From NCBI GenBank assembly GCA_946409405.1, contig CAMJWL010000016.1, positions 1 through 33,874 on the forward strand: a DNA stretch of 33,874 nucleotides, given 5' to 3'. Under the pieces are notes generated by a model. The model had not been told where the DNA came from, ran no database searches, and saw nothing but the letters and a program-made list of their open reading frames with translations. Numbering within the stretch: position 1 is the stretch's first letter; each line of letters begins with the position of its first letter. Below are positions 14,301-24,749 of this stretch, piece by piece. The translations under genes and the position numbers were made by a program. The DNA comes from an uncultured Bacteroidales bacterium. GTDB taxonomy: Bacteria; Bacteroidota; Bacteroidia; Bacteroidales; UBA3824.

Positions 14301-15737
14301 ATGAGCAAGATTGTTGGAAGAAATAACGAAATTGAAGAGTTGGAAAGGCTCTACAATAGTGGCAAACCCGAATTTGTGGCGGTCTATGGACGGCGGCGCG
14401 TGGGAAAGACGTTTTTGATAAAACAAGTTTTCAAAGACAGGCTTACTTTTCAGCATACGGGAGTGTCGCCTGTGGACGGCGGCAACGACAAAAACCGAAT
14501 GAAAACCCAGTTGGAAAGTTTTTACTACGACCTCCTCGACAGCGGGCTCGAAGGGTATTCTATGCCCAAAACGTGGACAGAAGCCTTTTACTTACTCAGG
14601 CAACTACTCCAAAAACACGACAACGGCAGCCGTCAGGTAGTCTTTTTTGACGAACTTCCGTGGATGGACACGCCAAGGTCGGGATTTTTGGCGGCTTTTG
14701 AGAATTTTTGGAATGGATGGTGCAGCGGTCGCGACAATATGATGCTGATTGTCTGTGGCAGCGCGGCATCGTGGATATTGTCAAACATTTCGCGAAGCAA
14801 GGGCGGCTTGTATGGTCGCCTGACTTCGGAGATAAAACTTATGCCATTCACACTCGGCGAATGTGAGGATTTTTTCAAGCAATCCGACATCGAAATCTCG
14901 CGCTACGACATCATACAGGCGTATATGGTATTTGGCGGAATACCTTACTACCTGAGTTATTTCTGCAAAGGGATGAGTTTTGAGGCAAACGCCGACAAGA
15001 TTCTCTTTGGCAGCAACCCACGGCTCAAAGACGAGTTCAACAGGCTTTTCAATGCCGTATTTACCAACGCCGACGATACTAAAAAAATAGTCAGACACTT
15101 GGCGACGCGGCACGGTGGGTTTTCTCGCGACGAAATCTCCAAGGCAACGGGAATCCCATACGGCGGCGGGCTTACGTCGGCACTTGCATCACTCGAAGAG
15201 AGCAATTTCATCGTCCGCTATCAGCCTTACGGCAGCAAAGGCAAGTCCGACACTTACAAACTCACCGACAATTTCTGCCTGTTTTGGCTTAAATACGTCG
15301 AACCAAACCAAAGCAACGGCAGTTTTATGACCGACAATATGACTGCGCAAATTATGGAAAATTGGCGCGGCGTGGCGTTTGAAGAGGTTTGTTTTCAACA
15401 CATTGCACAAATCCGCCGGGCGTTGGAGATTGGGGGCGTGGAGTCAAAATTTTCGGCGTTGAACGTCAAGGGCGGCGAAACGCCGGGCGCACAGATAGAC
15501 CTTCTGATAATTCGCGCCGACAATGTTGTCAACCTCTGCGAAATGAAGTTTGCGTCGTCGCCATACGAAATTGACAAAGACGAGGCCACAAAACTCCGCA
15601 ACCGCATCGAAACCCTCAAAAACACCCTTTCGCCCAAACAAACCGTTCATCTTACAATGATTACCACCTACGGCATAAAATTCAATATGCACAGCGGTAT
15701 CGTACAGCGGCAAGTGAAGATGGAGGATTTGTTTTGA
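14301..15737 (+). CDS. ATPase_2-type AAA ATPase with C-terminal PD-(D/E)xK domain (paralogue B)
   Basis: A 478-residue paralogue of the protein at 9681-11138. Visible features are IVGRNNE (4-10), Walker A YGRRRVGKT (29-37), Walker B QVVFFDELPWMDT (112-124), GSAASWIL (153-160), a winged-helix region with FSRDEISKATGIPYGG (274-289), and the nuclease-fold signature GAQIDLL (Asp400) then LCEMKF (Glu414, Lys416). It ends RQVKMEDLF, showing where the family normally stops. It is transcribed away from paralogue A, so the two genes bound an island of accessory genes. The ATG lies 7 bp after the last palindrome half-site. Intact ATPase and nuclease residues suggest that both copies are functional. Function remains uncertain, and self-regulation through its own palindromes is an inference. 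Confidence 0.87.
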   Translation: MSKIVGRNNEIEELERLYNSGKPEFVAVYGRRRVGKTFLIKQVFKDRLTFQHTGVSPVDGGNDKNRMKTQLESFYYDLLDSGLEGYSMPKTWTEAFYLLRQLLQKHDNGSRQVVFFDELPWMDTPRSGFLAAFENFWNGWCSGRDNMMLIVCGSAASWILSNISRSKGGLYGRLTSEIKLMPFTLGECEDFFKQSDIEISRYDIIQAYMVFGGIPYYLSYFCKGMSFEANADKILFGSNPRLKDEFNRLFNAVFTNADDTKKIVRHLATRHGGFSRDEISKATGIPYGGGLTSALASLEESNFIVRYQPYGSKGKSDTYKLTDNFCLFWLKYVEPNQSNGSFMTDNMTAQIMENWRGVAFEEVCFQHIAQIRRALEIGGVESKFSALNVKGGETPGAQIDLLIIRADNVVNLCEMKFASSPYEIDKDEATKLRNRIETLKNTLSPKQTVHLTMITTYGIKFNMHSGIVQRQVKMEDLF

Positions 15738-15774
15738 GGCAAAAAACTTTTTTCCTCTTTTTCCAAAAAAATAC

Positions 15775-15782
15775 TAACTTTG
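15775..15782 (+). promoter_or_regulatory. Putative -7 box of the GH43 gene
   Basis: TAACTTTG followed by CA matches the Bacteroidetes -7 consensus and lies 36 bp before the ATG at 15819. No TTG is found at the expected -33 distance. Confidence 0.5.
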
Positions 15783-15818
15783 CACTCAATACAAGAAATA
15801 TTCTAACATCTTTATCGT

Positions 15819-17480
15819 ATGAAAAACAAAACCTTTTTACTTGCTGCAAGTGGCATCGCGCTACTCGCGGCGTGCGGTGGGCAGGTGGAGACTCCCAAAT
15901 TCGACGCACCTGAGACTACGCTCACAACCATTGGCAACCCTTACATCCCGTTGTGGGACCACATCCCTGACGGCGAACCCTACGTATTTGAAGACCCCGA
16001 CAACCCCGGCAAATTCCGCGTGTATGTCTATGGCTCGCACGACATCGAGGTCAAAAACTACTGCGGTCGCGACCAAGTAGTGTGGTCGGCAGACGTTGAC
16101 GACCTCCTCCATTGGCGGATGGACGGCGTAATCCTCAAAGTGGATAAAAACGGCAAGGGCGAACAGCAGAAAGAGGCGGACATCCTCTTTGCGCCCGACG
16201 TTGCGCTCAAAGTGGACAAGGACGGCAACAAGACCTATTACCTCTACCCCAACAACCAAGTGGGCGGTCGCAACGGTATGGTAGCCAAGAGCAACCGTCC
16301 CGACGGCCCGTTTGAGGTAATCAACTGGGACAAGGCAAACCCCGACACCACAGACGGCGTATTGAAATTCGACCCAGCGGTATTCGTTGACGACGACGGC
16401 AAGGTGTACGGCTATTGGGGATTCGGCACATCGCACGTTGCCGAACTCGACCCTGAAACGATGGCAACAGTCAAGAAAGGAACAAAAGTAACAGTAAGAA
16501 TGATTGGCGGTTTTGAAGACAAGGACGACAACGAGTTCCGTTTCTTTGAAGCCTCATCCATCCGCAAAATCAAGGACAAATACGTGTTCATTTACAGCCG
16601 TTTCACCAAGGACGGCGAATTTGGACTGCCCACTTCCAACTACACACTCGCCTACGCATACAGCGACACCCCGACAGGCCCGTGGACTTACGGCGGCACT
16701 ATCATCGACGGCCGCGCCCGTGAGAAAGACCCCGACGGCAAGGTAATCCCATCCGCAACTCCTGACGGCAACACGCACGGCTCTATCTGCGAAATCAACG
16801 GTAAATGGTGGGTATTCTACCACCGTCAGAATGGCTTGAACGAATTTTCAAGGCAGGCAATGGTCGCCCCGATCAATGTAACCGTAGAAGAAGGCAAGGG
16901 CGGCAAGGTAACAATCACCGAAGGAGAATACACGTCGGAAGGTTTTTCTGTTGACGGCTTGAACCCCACCGACATCCATCCCGCCGGCATCTGCTGCTGG
17001 CACACAGGCCCCAAGAGAGCATTGCACGAATGGCCCAACAACACCTTCTACGGCTCGTATGTTGCCGCTGCATACGGCACCACACCCGAGAGCAACCTCA
17101 AAGAGCCTTACGCCCTCAAAAACAACATCAACCCCGTCGTCCTCAATACCGACGGCTCGATTGTGGGCTACAAGTATTTCAATTTTGACTGTTTCAAGGG
17201 CAAACAGGATGTCTATCTCCTCCTCGGCATGAAACCAGAAGGCATTGAAGGACAGATAGATGTATATCTCGACCGTCCGTGGACTCAGCAAGGCGGCAAG
17301 TGCGTCGGCACATTGAAGTTAACACCCGATATGCCGCAGACCTCCGCCGAAATCCCCGTCAAACTCAGCGACCTGAACAATTTGACCGGCAAACACGCCG
17401 TTTACCTGTTGATGAAGTCCCCGACCAAAGGAAAATCCATCTGCACATTGGAGACCATCAGGTTCGCCGAAGGGAAATAA
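15819..17480 (+). CDS. Glycoside hydrolase family 43-like lipoprotein
   Basis: A 553-residue outer-surface or periplasmic lipoprotein. The signal peptide ends in the lipobox LLAAC with Cys19. Residues about 40-370 read as the five-bladed propeller of GH43, which includes beta-xylosidases, arabinofuranosidases and arabinanases. Candidate catalytic residues are Asp51 in WDHIPDGEPYVFEDP (base), Asp185 in FDPAVFVDDDGKVYGYWG (pKa modulator) and Glu244 in FFEASSIRK (acid). Residues about 420-553 form a beta-rich domain like carbohydrate-binding modules (KYFNFDCFKGKQDVYLLL, VYLLMKSPTKGKS). Sugar specificity cannot be read from the sequence. The fused esterase downstream suggests xylan or other acylated hemicellulose. 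A 145-bp palindromic spacer separates it from the next gene. Confidence 0.82.
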   Translation: MKNKTFLLAASGIALLAACGGQVETPKFDAPETTLTTIGNPYIPLWDHIPDGEPYVFEDPDNPGKFRVYVYGSHDIEVKNYCGRDQVVWSADVDDLLHWRMDGVILKVDKNGKGEQQKEADILFAPDVALKVDKDGNKTYYLYPNNQVGGRNGMVAKSNRPDGPFEVINWDKANPDTTDGVLKFDPAVFVDDDGKVYGYWGFGTSHVAELDPETMATVKKGTKVTVRMIGGFEDKDDNEFRFFEASSIRKIKDKYVFIYSRFTKDGEFGLPTSNYTLAYAYSDTPTGPWTYGGTIIDGRAREKDPDGKVIPSATPDGNTHGSICEINGKWWVFYHRQNGLNEFSRQAMVAPINVTVEEGKGGKVTITEGEYTSEGFSVDGLNPTDIHPAGICCWHTGPKRALHEWPNNTFYGSYVAAAYGTTPESNLKEPYALKNNINPVVLNTDGSIVGYKYFNFDCFKGKQDVYLLLGMKPEGIEGQIDVYLDRPWTQQGGKCVGTLKLTPDMPQTSAEIPVKLSDLNNLTGKHAVYLLMKSPTKGKSICTLETIRFAEGK

Positions 17481-17485
17481 TGATG

Positions 17486-17623
17486 TTTTTTAACAACGAA
17501 TTAAACAAAATAAACGAATACAAATAAGATTTGTATTCGTTCAATTCGTAAAAATTTTTGAAAATAATTTTTATTCGTTGTAATTGAACATTCGTTTTAT
17601 TAGTTTAATTCGTTGTTAAAAAA
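17486..17623. repeat. Nested palindromic element, copy 1
   Basis: Outer perfect 21-bp arms lie at 17486-17506 and 17603-17623, built on AACAACGAATTAAAC and its complement. An inner hairpin pairs AACGAATACAAAT (17513-17525) with ATTTGTATTCGTT (17529-17541) around a 3-nt loop. It fills the whole gap between the GH43 gene and the secreted-protein gene. The words CAACGAATTAAAC and AACGAATACAAAT recur in the element at 20848-20889. It resembles a REP- or MITE-like element and may also end GH43 transcription. Confidence 0.8.
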
Positions 17624-17652
17624 ATATGTCAAACATAAAACCCAAAACAACT

Positions 17653-20287
<2,635 letters not shown>

Positions 20288-20310
20288 TCAGTTGAAAATA
20301 CAAAAATATT

Positions 20311-20339
20311 GGGGCGCGACAAAATCACGCCCCTTTTTT
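20311..20339 (+). terminator. Intrinsic terminator after the CE6-CE1 gene
   Basis: GGGGCG (20311-20316) pairs with CGCCCC (20328-20333) around an 11-nt loop and is followed by six T residues. It lies 24 bp beyond the esterase stop codon. Confidence 0.85.
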
Positions 20340-20362
20340 ATAAAAACAAGCGGAAATAAATT

Positions 20363-20390
20363 TTGCATTAACAAAAAAACACTACCTTTG
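20363..20390 (+). promoter_or_regulatory. Promoter of the antitoxin-like gene
   Basis: TACCTTTG (20383-20390) matches the Bacteroidetes -7 consensus. A TTG at 20363-20365 lies 17 nt upstream, slightly closer than in the other promoters of this window. The ATG follows at 20415. Confidence 0.6.
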
Positions 20391-20414
20391 TACCGTAACT
20401 AAAAACAACACACT

Positions 20415-20720
20415 ATGACAGCAATAGAATTACGTGGAGAATTTTTGCAGGCGCTCAACCCTGTATTTGACGATGAATCTCTGATGCGCCAAGTGATGGA
20501 TTTTGTCAAAAGTCTGCCGTTCAAGAAAAAAAGGTCTAAAAAAACAAAAGCCGTTGAGATTGAGCGCGAAAACGAAACAGCAACCGAACTCGAACCCGAT
20601 TCCGACGAATACATCAGAGCCGGACTGCGCGAAGCATTCAAAGAGTTCAAGGAGTACCAAGAGGGCAAGCGGCAGTTTAAAAAATTGGACGATTATTTAA
20701 AAGAACTTGAAGAACTATGA
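20415..20720 (+). CDS. Antitoxin-like small protein of a decayed toxin-antitoxin pair
   Basis: A 101-residue, highly charged helical protein starting MTAIELRGEFLQALNPVFDD and ending KFKKLDDYLKELEEL-like (QFKKLDDYLKELEEL). A lysine cluster (SLPFKKKRSKKTK) is followed by an acidic stretch. The layout fits small Bacteroidetes proteins that precede RelE/ParE-type toxins: the N-terminal segment could bind DNA and the C-terminal helix neutralise the toxin. Its TGA overlaps the ATG of a broken toxin frame by 4 bp, the usual coupling in such pairs. The family call rests on this context and layout, so it is moderate. With the toxin lost, the gene may be an orphan under weak selection. Confidence 0.6.
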   Translation: MTAIELRGEFLQALNPVFDDESLMRQVMDFVKSLPFKKKRSKKTKAVEIERENETATELEPDSDEYIRAGLREAFKEFKEYQEGKRQFKKLDDYLKELEEL

Positions 20721-20822
20721 CAAACAACATTGAAATAGAAATCGCCCTATGACAAGTCGGAGCGTTCCACCATCAGCGACAAAGAAATACAAAAACTTCT
20801 CAAAGAGGCAGGAATCAAATAG
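20717..20822 (+). pseudogene. Remnant of RelE/ParE-like toxin gene
   Basis: The ATG at 20717 overlaps the antitoxin stop and encodes MTNNIEIEIAL before an immediate stop. In another frame the next bases encode YDKSERSTISDKEIQKLLKEAGIK and a stop at 20820-20822. That segment closely resembles the C-terminal end of Bacteroidetes RelE/ParE toxins, which typically finish with a YDKSE-type turn and a final helix. About 60-70 central codons of a normal toxin are absent. A deletion with a frameshift therefore joined the two ends, and the toxin should be inactive. Confidence 0.65.
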
Positions 20823-20847
20823 CCATTCTAAACATCACATAAAACAA

Positions 20848-20889
20848 TCAACGAATTAAACGAATACAAATCTTCGTTTAATTCGTTGA
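20848..20889. repeat. Palindromic element, copy 2
   Basis: Perfect 17-bp arms, TCAACGAATTAAACGAA (20848-20864) and its complement (20873-20889), enclose an 8-nt loop TACAAATC. The sequence CAACGAATTAAACGAATACAAAT shares its words with the element at 17486-17623. It lies between the toxin remnant and the convergent secreted-protein gene, and could serve as a minus-strand terminator because TTGTTTT follows on that strand. Confidence 0.8.
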
Positions 20890-20911
20890 AAAAAAATGCA
20901 GTTACCCAGCC

Positions 20912-21508
20912 TTAGAAGCCGTTGCCAGTCCACTTAAGCTTCTTGTGCGATTCGGACTTTTCGTCCCAATACTCGATGTCGCGTCCCTCCTTGGGGAGAT
21001 TGGGACAGTTGGTGACAGAAAGCACCTTCTTGACAACGTCGGCGCGGGGAGTCATAGTGCCTTTGGTGGCGTTGTACTCGTAGAATGCAAGAGCAAAATC
21101 GCAGATTGCATCTTCTGTGCCGCCTTCACCCTCGTGACATTCGTTGATGGTAATGCCAAAGAGTTTGTTGCCATTAGGGAGATTCCAATAAACAGCCGTC
21201 AGCGCGAGTTCAAGTTGAACGGTTGCCATAATATTGAGGTAGCCGTTTTTCGGGGCGAAATCAATCATATAAGGACCTTCGCCATTGGTGTACCACGTCG
21301 GCTTCTTTTTGAAATCGGCGAAAGCGTCCACATAGTCGCCGGGGAATTGCTTGCCCCACGCCGTGAAGAGTTTTTCGAGGACGGAGGCCTGCGATGCGGG
21401 TACGGTGATGGTCTTCTCCCATGTCTTGTTGACATCACTGGGAGCCTGCGCGTTTGTGGCGGTGAAACCCAACAGGGCAGCCGCTACAATTAGTAAGAAC
21501 TTTTTCAT
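20912..21508 (-). CDS. Secreted protein of unknown function (paralogue 2)
   Basis: A 198-residue secreted protein with the signal peptide MKKFLLIVAAALLGFTATNA. It shares with the protein at 17653-18315 the segments WEKTITVPASQASVLEKLFT, DFAPKNGYLNI, AVYWNLPNGNKLFGI, FYEYNATKGTMTPRADV and a C-terminal KWTGNGF. The pair is clearly homologous but diverged in the middle, where this copy is shorter. No known family is recognised. The segment MTPRADVVKKVLS shows the same spacing as TPRADITNKIFG in paralogue 1. It lies on the opposite strand beyond the decayed toxin-antitoxin locus, and a palindromic element follows its stop. Confidence 0.82.
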   Translation of the reverse strand: MKKFLLIVAAALLGFTATNAQAPSDVNKTWEKTITVPASQASVLEKLFTAWGKQFPGDYVDAFADFKKKPTWYTNGEGPYMIDFAPKNGYLNIMATVQLELALTAVYWNLPNGNKLFGITINECHEGEGGTEDAICDFALAFYEYNATKGTMTPRADVVKKVLSVTNCPNLPKEGRDIEYWDEKSESHKKLKWTGNGF

Positions 21509-21602
21509 TTTTTGATTTATGGTTTTATAGTTTAATTAATGTCATTGGAAATATAACGTTCAACAACGAAAAATGTTTTATACGGCAATAATTTGATGCA
21601 TC

Positions 21603-22598
21603 CTAAATCATATACCATTCCTGCAAATAATTGTGCCTTGTGCCGCAACTCGGACATGCCTGTGCGAATGCGTCCATCGACGTGCCACAATTGCGACAGC
21701 GCAGCGCCACGCCGCCAACATTTTCCAAATGATGTTCAATCTTGGCGCGTTTGAGGCGGATTTTTTTGGAAACTTGACGGCATTTCACCTTGCCGCCGGT
21801 GTAATATACCTCGCGGACAAGGATTTCTATTTCAACTAAATCGCCGTCGCGGGTGATTGTGGTGTAGTCAACAAAATCAAAATCAAGCACATTGCGGGTC
21901 TTCTCGCCCTCAAAATAGTATTTTTGAAGTTCGTAATTGAGATTGGTGAAAAAGACATCCTTATTGATGTCCGTAGAATTATCCGCCCAAAATTTTTCCT
22001 GTGCGGCATTGATGCGCTCCTTGTACATCTTGATTGGCAGCAAGATAAAGAACGAATCCAAATAATAAAACACGTAATAAAACGCCAATCCAAACAACGC
22101 CGTACCCGCCAAAACCTTGGTCATGTCCCAACCGTTGAAAGTGCGTCCCGTGGTCTTTATGTAAATAAAACTGATGATAAATGCCGTTGCAAACGACAGA
22201 ATCCACGCCACAGTCTTGTATGTAGTGGTGTTCATCACGAGGTCGGTGTGGTACTTTGCGCCGAGCGATTTGGATTCGTAGTCCATATTGTAAGCCGTGC
22301 CGCAATACGGACATTCGCCACTCTCAATATCGATGTCCGCGCCGCAGTTGGGGCATTTGCTTGCTGTTGAGGCATTTACGAAGGTATATTTGATGCGCGG
22401 GTCAAAATTGTGAAGTTTATATACCGACGCGCCGCCGCGAAGATAGTTTTTCTCCAGACGGATGCCGTTGATGATATTGGTACGCAGCGTTTCAAAACTA
22501 TTTTTTTCGACGATGTTGTCACCTGATTTGTAAGTAGTTATCAGGCTCATCCCAAAGTCTTTTAGCCGCTTCAAATATTTCTTTTCTGAGAGTTGCAT
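21603..22598 (-). CDS. Membrane protein with two zinc ribbons
   Basis: A 331-residue protein. Residues 1-75 are a charged N-terminal region. Zinc ribbon 1 has Cys82, Cys85, Cys96 and Cys99 (CPNCG...CPYCG). Two membrane segments lie at about 129-147 and 162-187. A soluble alpha/beta domain spans about 195-297 (FWADNSTDINKDVFFTNLNY and later strands) and resembles a Tim44/NTF2-like fold. Zinc ribbon 2 lies at the very C-terminus with Cys301, Cys304, Cys315 and Cys318. It is the last gene of the radical SAM operon, starting 6 bp after the poly-Asn protein. It might handle or export that protein, but this is inferred from position. I do not recognise a named family. Confidence 0.78.
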   Translation of the reverse strand: MQLSEKKYLKRLKDFGMSLITTYKSGDNIVEKNSFETLRTNIINGIRLEKNYLRGGASVYKLHNFDPRIKYTFVNASTASKCPNCGADIDIESGECPYCGTAYNMDYESKSLGAKYHTDLVMNTTTYKTVAWILSFATAFIISFIYIKTTGRTFNGWDMTKVLAGTALFGLAFYYVFYYLDSFFILLPIKMYKERINAAQEKFWADNSTDINKDVFFTNLNYELQKYYFEGEKTRNVLDFDFVDYTTITRDGDLVEIEILVREVYYTGGKVKCRQVSKKIRLKRAKIEHHLENVGGVALRCRNCGTSMDAFAQACPSCGTRHNYLQEWYMI

Positions 22599-22604
22599 TA
22601 TGAA

Positions 22605-23027
22605 TTAATTATTGTTGTTATTATTATTGTTATTGTTGTTGTTATTGTTGTTGCTACTGCCGCCGCCAGACGAGTACGACGAACTCGACGACGAGGTGTA
22701 CGACGAGTAGTAACCGCCACTCGACGAACTTGACGACGGGGTTGGTATATACGAATAGTCCATTAACCCCAAAAACAAAGATACACTCTGTATGTAACTT
22801 GCCGAGCGTGTATCCATCGCCATCGGGACGGTCTTGACAAGTTGTTTGTTAACATAAAAAGTTATCTTATCATGTACGCCAACAACCTTATTATTATTGC
22901 CGTCCTCAATGAAATCGAAGATGAAGTTGAGCGTGCCGTTGTCCATTTCGGGATAATAACTCGCGAACTTATACGTGTTTTGGACACGTTTGATGTCATT
23001 GTATGTCTCTATTGGTTTGTTAATCAT
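22605..23027 (-). CDS. Candidate radical SAM substrate with Ser/Gly/Tyr tract and poly-Asn tail
   Basis: A 140-residue protein. Residues 1-95 look folded, with alternating strands (TLNFIFDFIEDGNNNKVVGV, DKITFYVNKQLVKTVPM). From residue 97 it becomes extreme low complexity: six Ser, GGYYSSYT, six Ser, YSSGGGSS, then fifteen consecutive Asn (126-140) to the C-terminus. The Asn codons mix AAC and AAT, so the tract is not a pure triplet expansion. No signal peptide is present. Its ATG overlaps the stop of the radical SAM gene by 4 bp. That coupling, plus a leader-like folded domain and a repetitive tail with Tyr/Ser/Gly/Asn, fits a ribosomally made, post-translationally modified substrate. This is inference, and a structural linker or surface protein is the alternative. 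Confidence 0.75.
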   Translation of the reverse strand: MINKPIETYNDIKRVQNTYKFASYYPEMDNGTLNFIFDFIEDGNNNKVVGVHDKITFYVNKQLVKTVPMAMDTRSASYIQSVSLFLGLMDYSYIPTPSSSSSSGGYYSSYTSSSSSSYSSGGGSSNNNNNNNNNNNNNNN

Positions 23028-24745
23028 AGTGTTAAGCCCTCCGAATAATTAAACTCCGCATTTTGAAACGGCAGGTTGATTGCCGCGATGTGATAATATG
23101 CGTTGTTTTTTTGTTTAACATAATGGTAATCACGCAGATGCGTGGTCGTGAAGAAAATGTTGTTGGGATTTTCCCGCGACAGATATTTGCTGAAACTACG
23201 CAAGAATCCGGTCAAGTCATAGACATAAAAACCGTCCTCCTCGCAGTCTTCCAAAACGAATTTATACACCTGCAACGTCGCAACGTGCTTTTGCTTCAAG
23301 CGTTGCTCGTCGCCATAGACGTGGCAGTCGCCGCTCAGGAGTTGTACGAAAAGCGCGTTGTTTTGAGGATAATCGCTCTCGGCTTCGAGCACCTCCTTGC
23401 GGACGCGGATTTTGACATCGCAACCGCTGAAAATCTCGATTACCTGCCGCCCGTTTTTCAACAACTGCGACTGCAACGGAAACTTCTCGCCGCTCACCTC
23501 CAAAATGAACGAATCCGGGTCATAAATGTATCGCAATCTCTCGTCCTTGGCAATCAAATCGAGCAACGAGTTCTCTTGGTAAACCTTTGGTTTGAAATCG
23601 ATTGCGAGATTTGGGTGCATCTTCAAGAGATAACCGTAAACAGTAGCCGAAGTATTGTTGTCGGGGCAGAAATTGCGTTTTTTGTAAAGTTCCTTTTGCA
23701 AAAGGCAGGTGTAAGATTTGTCAGATTTATAAACATTCTTTACAAACGGACAACCAGTCTTGCAAAGGTAAAGCCACTCACAGGCGACACACTCGTCGTT
23801 GAAACCAACATTATTGTGCGCCTCAAATATCTTGTTTTCAGCAGTTTGAAGGATTTCTTCTATGGTATTTTCATAGATATTGCCATAATAAAACTCCTTA
23901 TGTCCCTGCCCGCGCACACACGAATAGATGTCGCCATTCTTTTCGAGCAAGAAAAACTTTTCGCCGCAGTTGTCGCAGTTGGTGCAATAATCGGGACTAA
24001 ACTCCGCAAACCATGCACCGTTGACACCCTTGTCCAGATCTGTGCCGTCAAATTTGCGGTGCATACGTTCAAAGAGTTTCACATGATTTTCTTCGCTCAG
24101 GGCGTGCAGGATGCCGTTGCTGTTATAATCGAACCCAATCATAAAATTGAAGTCGTTCATATCAAGACACGTCTCGCGGTGCAAATATCTGATGTCGTCA
24201 ACAATCGCATCCAAATGCTGAAAATGCTCGTCAAATATCGTTGCAGAAACTTTTTTCCTGTTAGGAATATTTCGCAGTAATTCAATATTTTGGAGTATCT
24301 TGTCTAATGTTTTGCTTCCACCCTTGGTAACGCGGTAATCCTGGTGCAACGACAGCGGCAAATCGAGACTGCCACTTATCGAAACGTTAAACTCCCTGAT
24401 GGTATCAATATGCTTGTCGATGGAATAGAGATTGGTCTTGATATGCGGCCGCCCTACACGGAAGCCCGCCGCCGAAATTTCGTCGTAATTGGCTGCATAA
24501 TAATCGTTTATATATTTAACAACATCCCTAAAATCCTCCCTACTCAACGTGGAAACCTCGCCGCCGTGCAGCGAAATGTTGAAGGGCATCACTCCCCCAC
24601 CCCTGAATTTCTTGACGGCAAAATCCAAGGTCTCCAACGGCTTGTACTGCTGCATACGGTCTTTGGTATTGTCTTCGAGATAACAATACCTGCAAGCCAT
24701 ATCGCAAGCCAATGTAGGGACGTATAGGAGATGTATGTACTTCAT
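23024..24745 (-). CDS. Radical SAM/SPASM-type peptide or protein maturase
   Basis: A 573-residue enzyme. The radical SAM cluster motif is CDMACRYC with Cys14, Cys18 and Cys21, and SLHGGE follows at 58-63. A cysteine-rich auxiliary-cluster region of SPASM type has Cys254, 257, 260, 276, 319, 322, 328, 332 and 347 (YCTNCDNCG, YSCVRGQGH, ECVACEWLYLCKTGC). Residues about 365-573 form an extra C-terminal domain without a recognised signature, possibly for substrate binding. SPASM enzymes commonly modify peptide or protein side chains. The ATG at 24745 is chosen because the CxxxCxxC motif follows directly; it starts 4 bp after the LRR gene stop. The next gene overlaps by 4 bp and is its likely substrate. 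Confidence 0.88.
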   Translation of the reverse strand: MKYIHLLYVPTLACDMACRYCYLEDNTKDRMQQYKPLETLDFAVKKFRGGGVMPFNISLHGGEVSTLSREDFRDVVKYINDYYAANYDEISAAGFRVGRPHIKTNLYSIDKHIDTIREFNVSISGSLDLPLSLHQDYRVTKGGSKTLDKILQNIELLRNIPNRKKVSATIFDEHFQHLDAIVDDIRYLHRETCLDMNDFNFMIGFDYNSNGILHALSEENHVKLFERMHRKFDGTDLDKGVNGAWFAEFSPDYCTNCDNCGEKFFLLEKNGDIYSCVRGQGHKEFYYGNIYENTIEEILQTAENKIFEAHNNVGFNDECVACEWLYLCKTGCPFVKNVYKSDKSYTCLLQKELYKKRNFCPDNNTSATVYGYLLKMHPNLAIDFKPKVYQENSLLDLIAKDERLRYIYDPDSFILEVSGEKFPLQSQLLKNGRQVIEIFSGCDVKIRVRKEVLEAESDYPQNNALFVQLLSGDCHVYGDEQRLKQKHVATLQVYKFVLEDCEEDGFYVYDLTGFLRSFSKYLSRENPNNIFFTTTHLRDYHYVKQKNNAYYHIAAINLPFQNAEFNYSEGLTL

Positions 24746-24749
24746 AATC

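Noticed and set aside
22605..22650. Poly-Asn tail as a sequencing or assembly artefact
   Set aside because: The codons are an irregular mix of AAC and AAT, the frame is kept to a stop codon, and the next gene starts 6 bp later, so a genuine coding tract is more likely.
23063..24280. Long open frame on the plus strand opposite the radical SAM gene (405 codons)
   Set aside because: It is a shadow of the radical SAM coding sequence and shows no recognisable domain, promoter or start signal.
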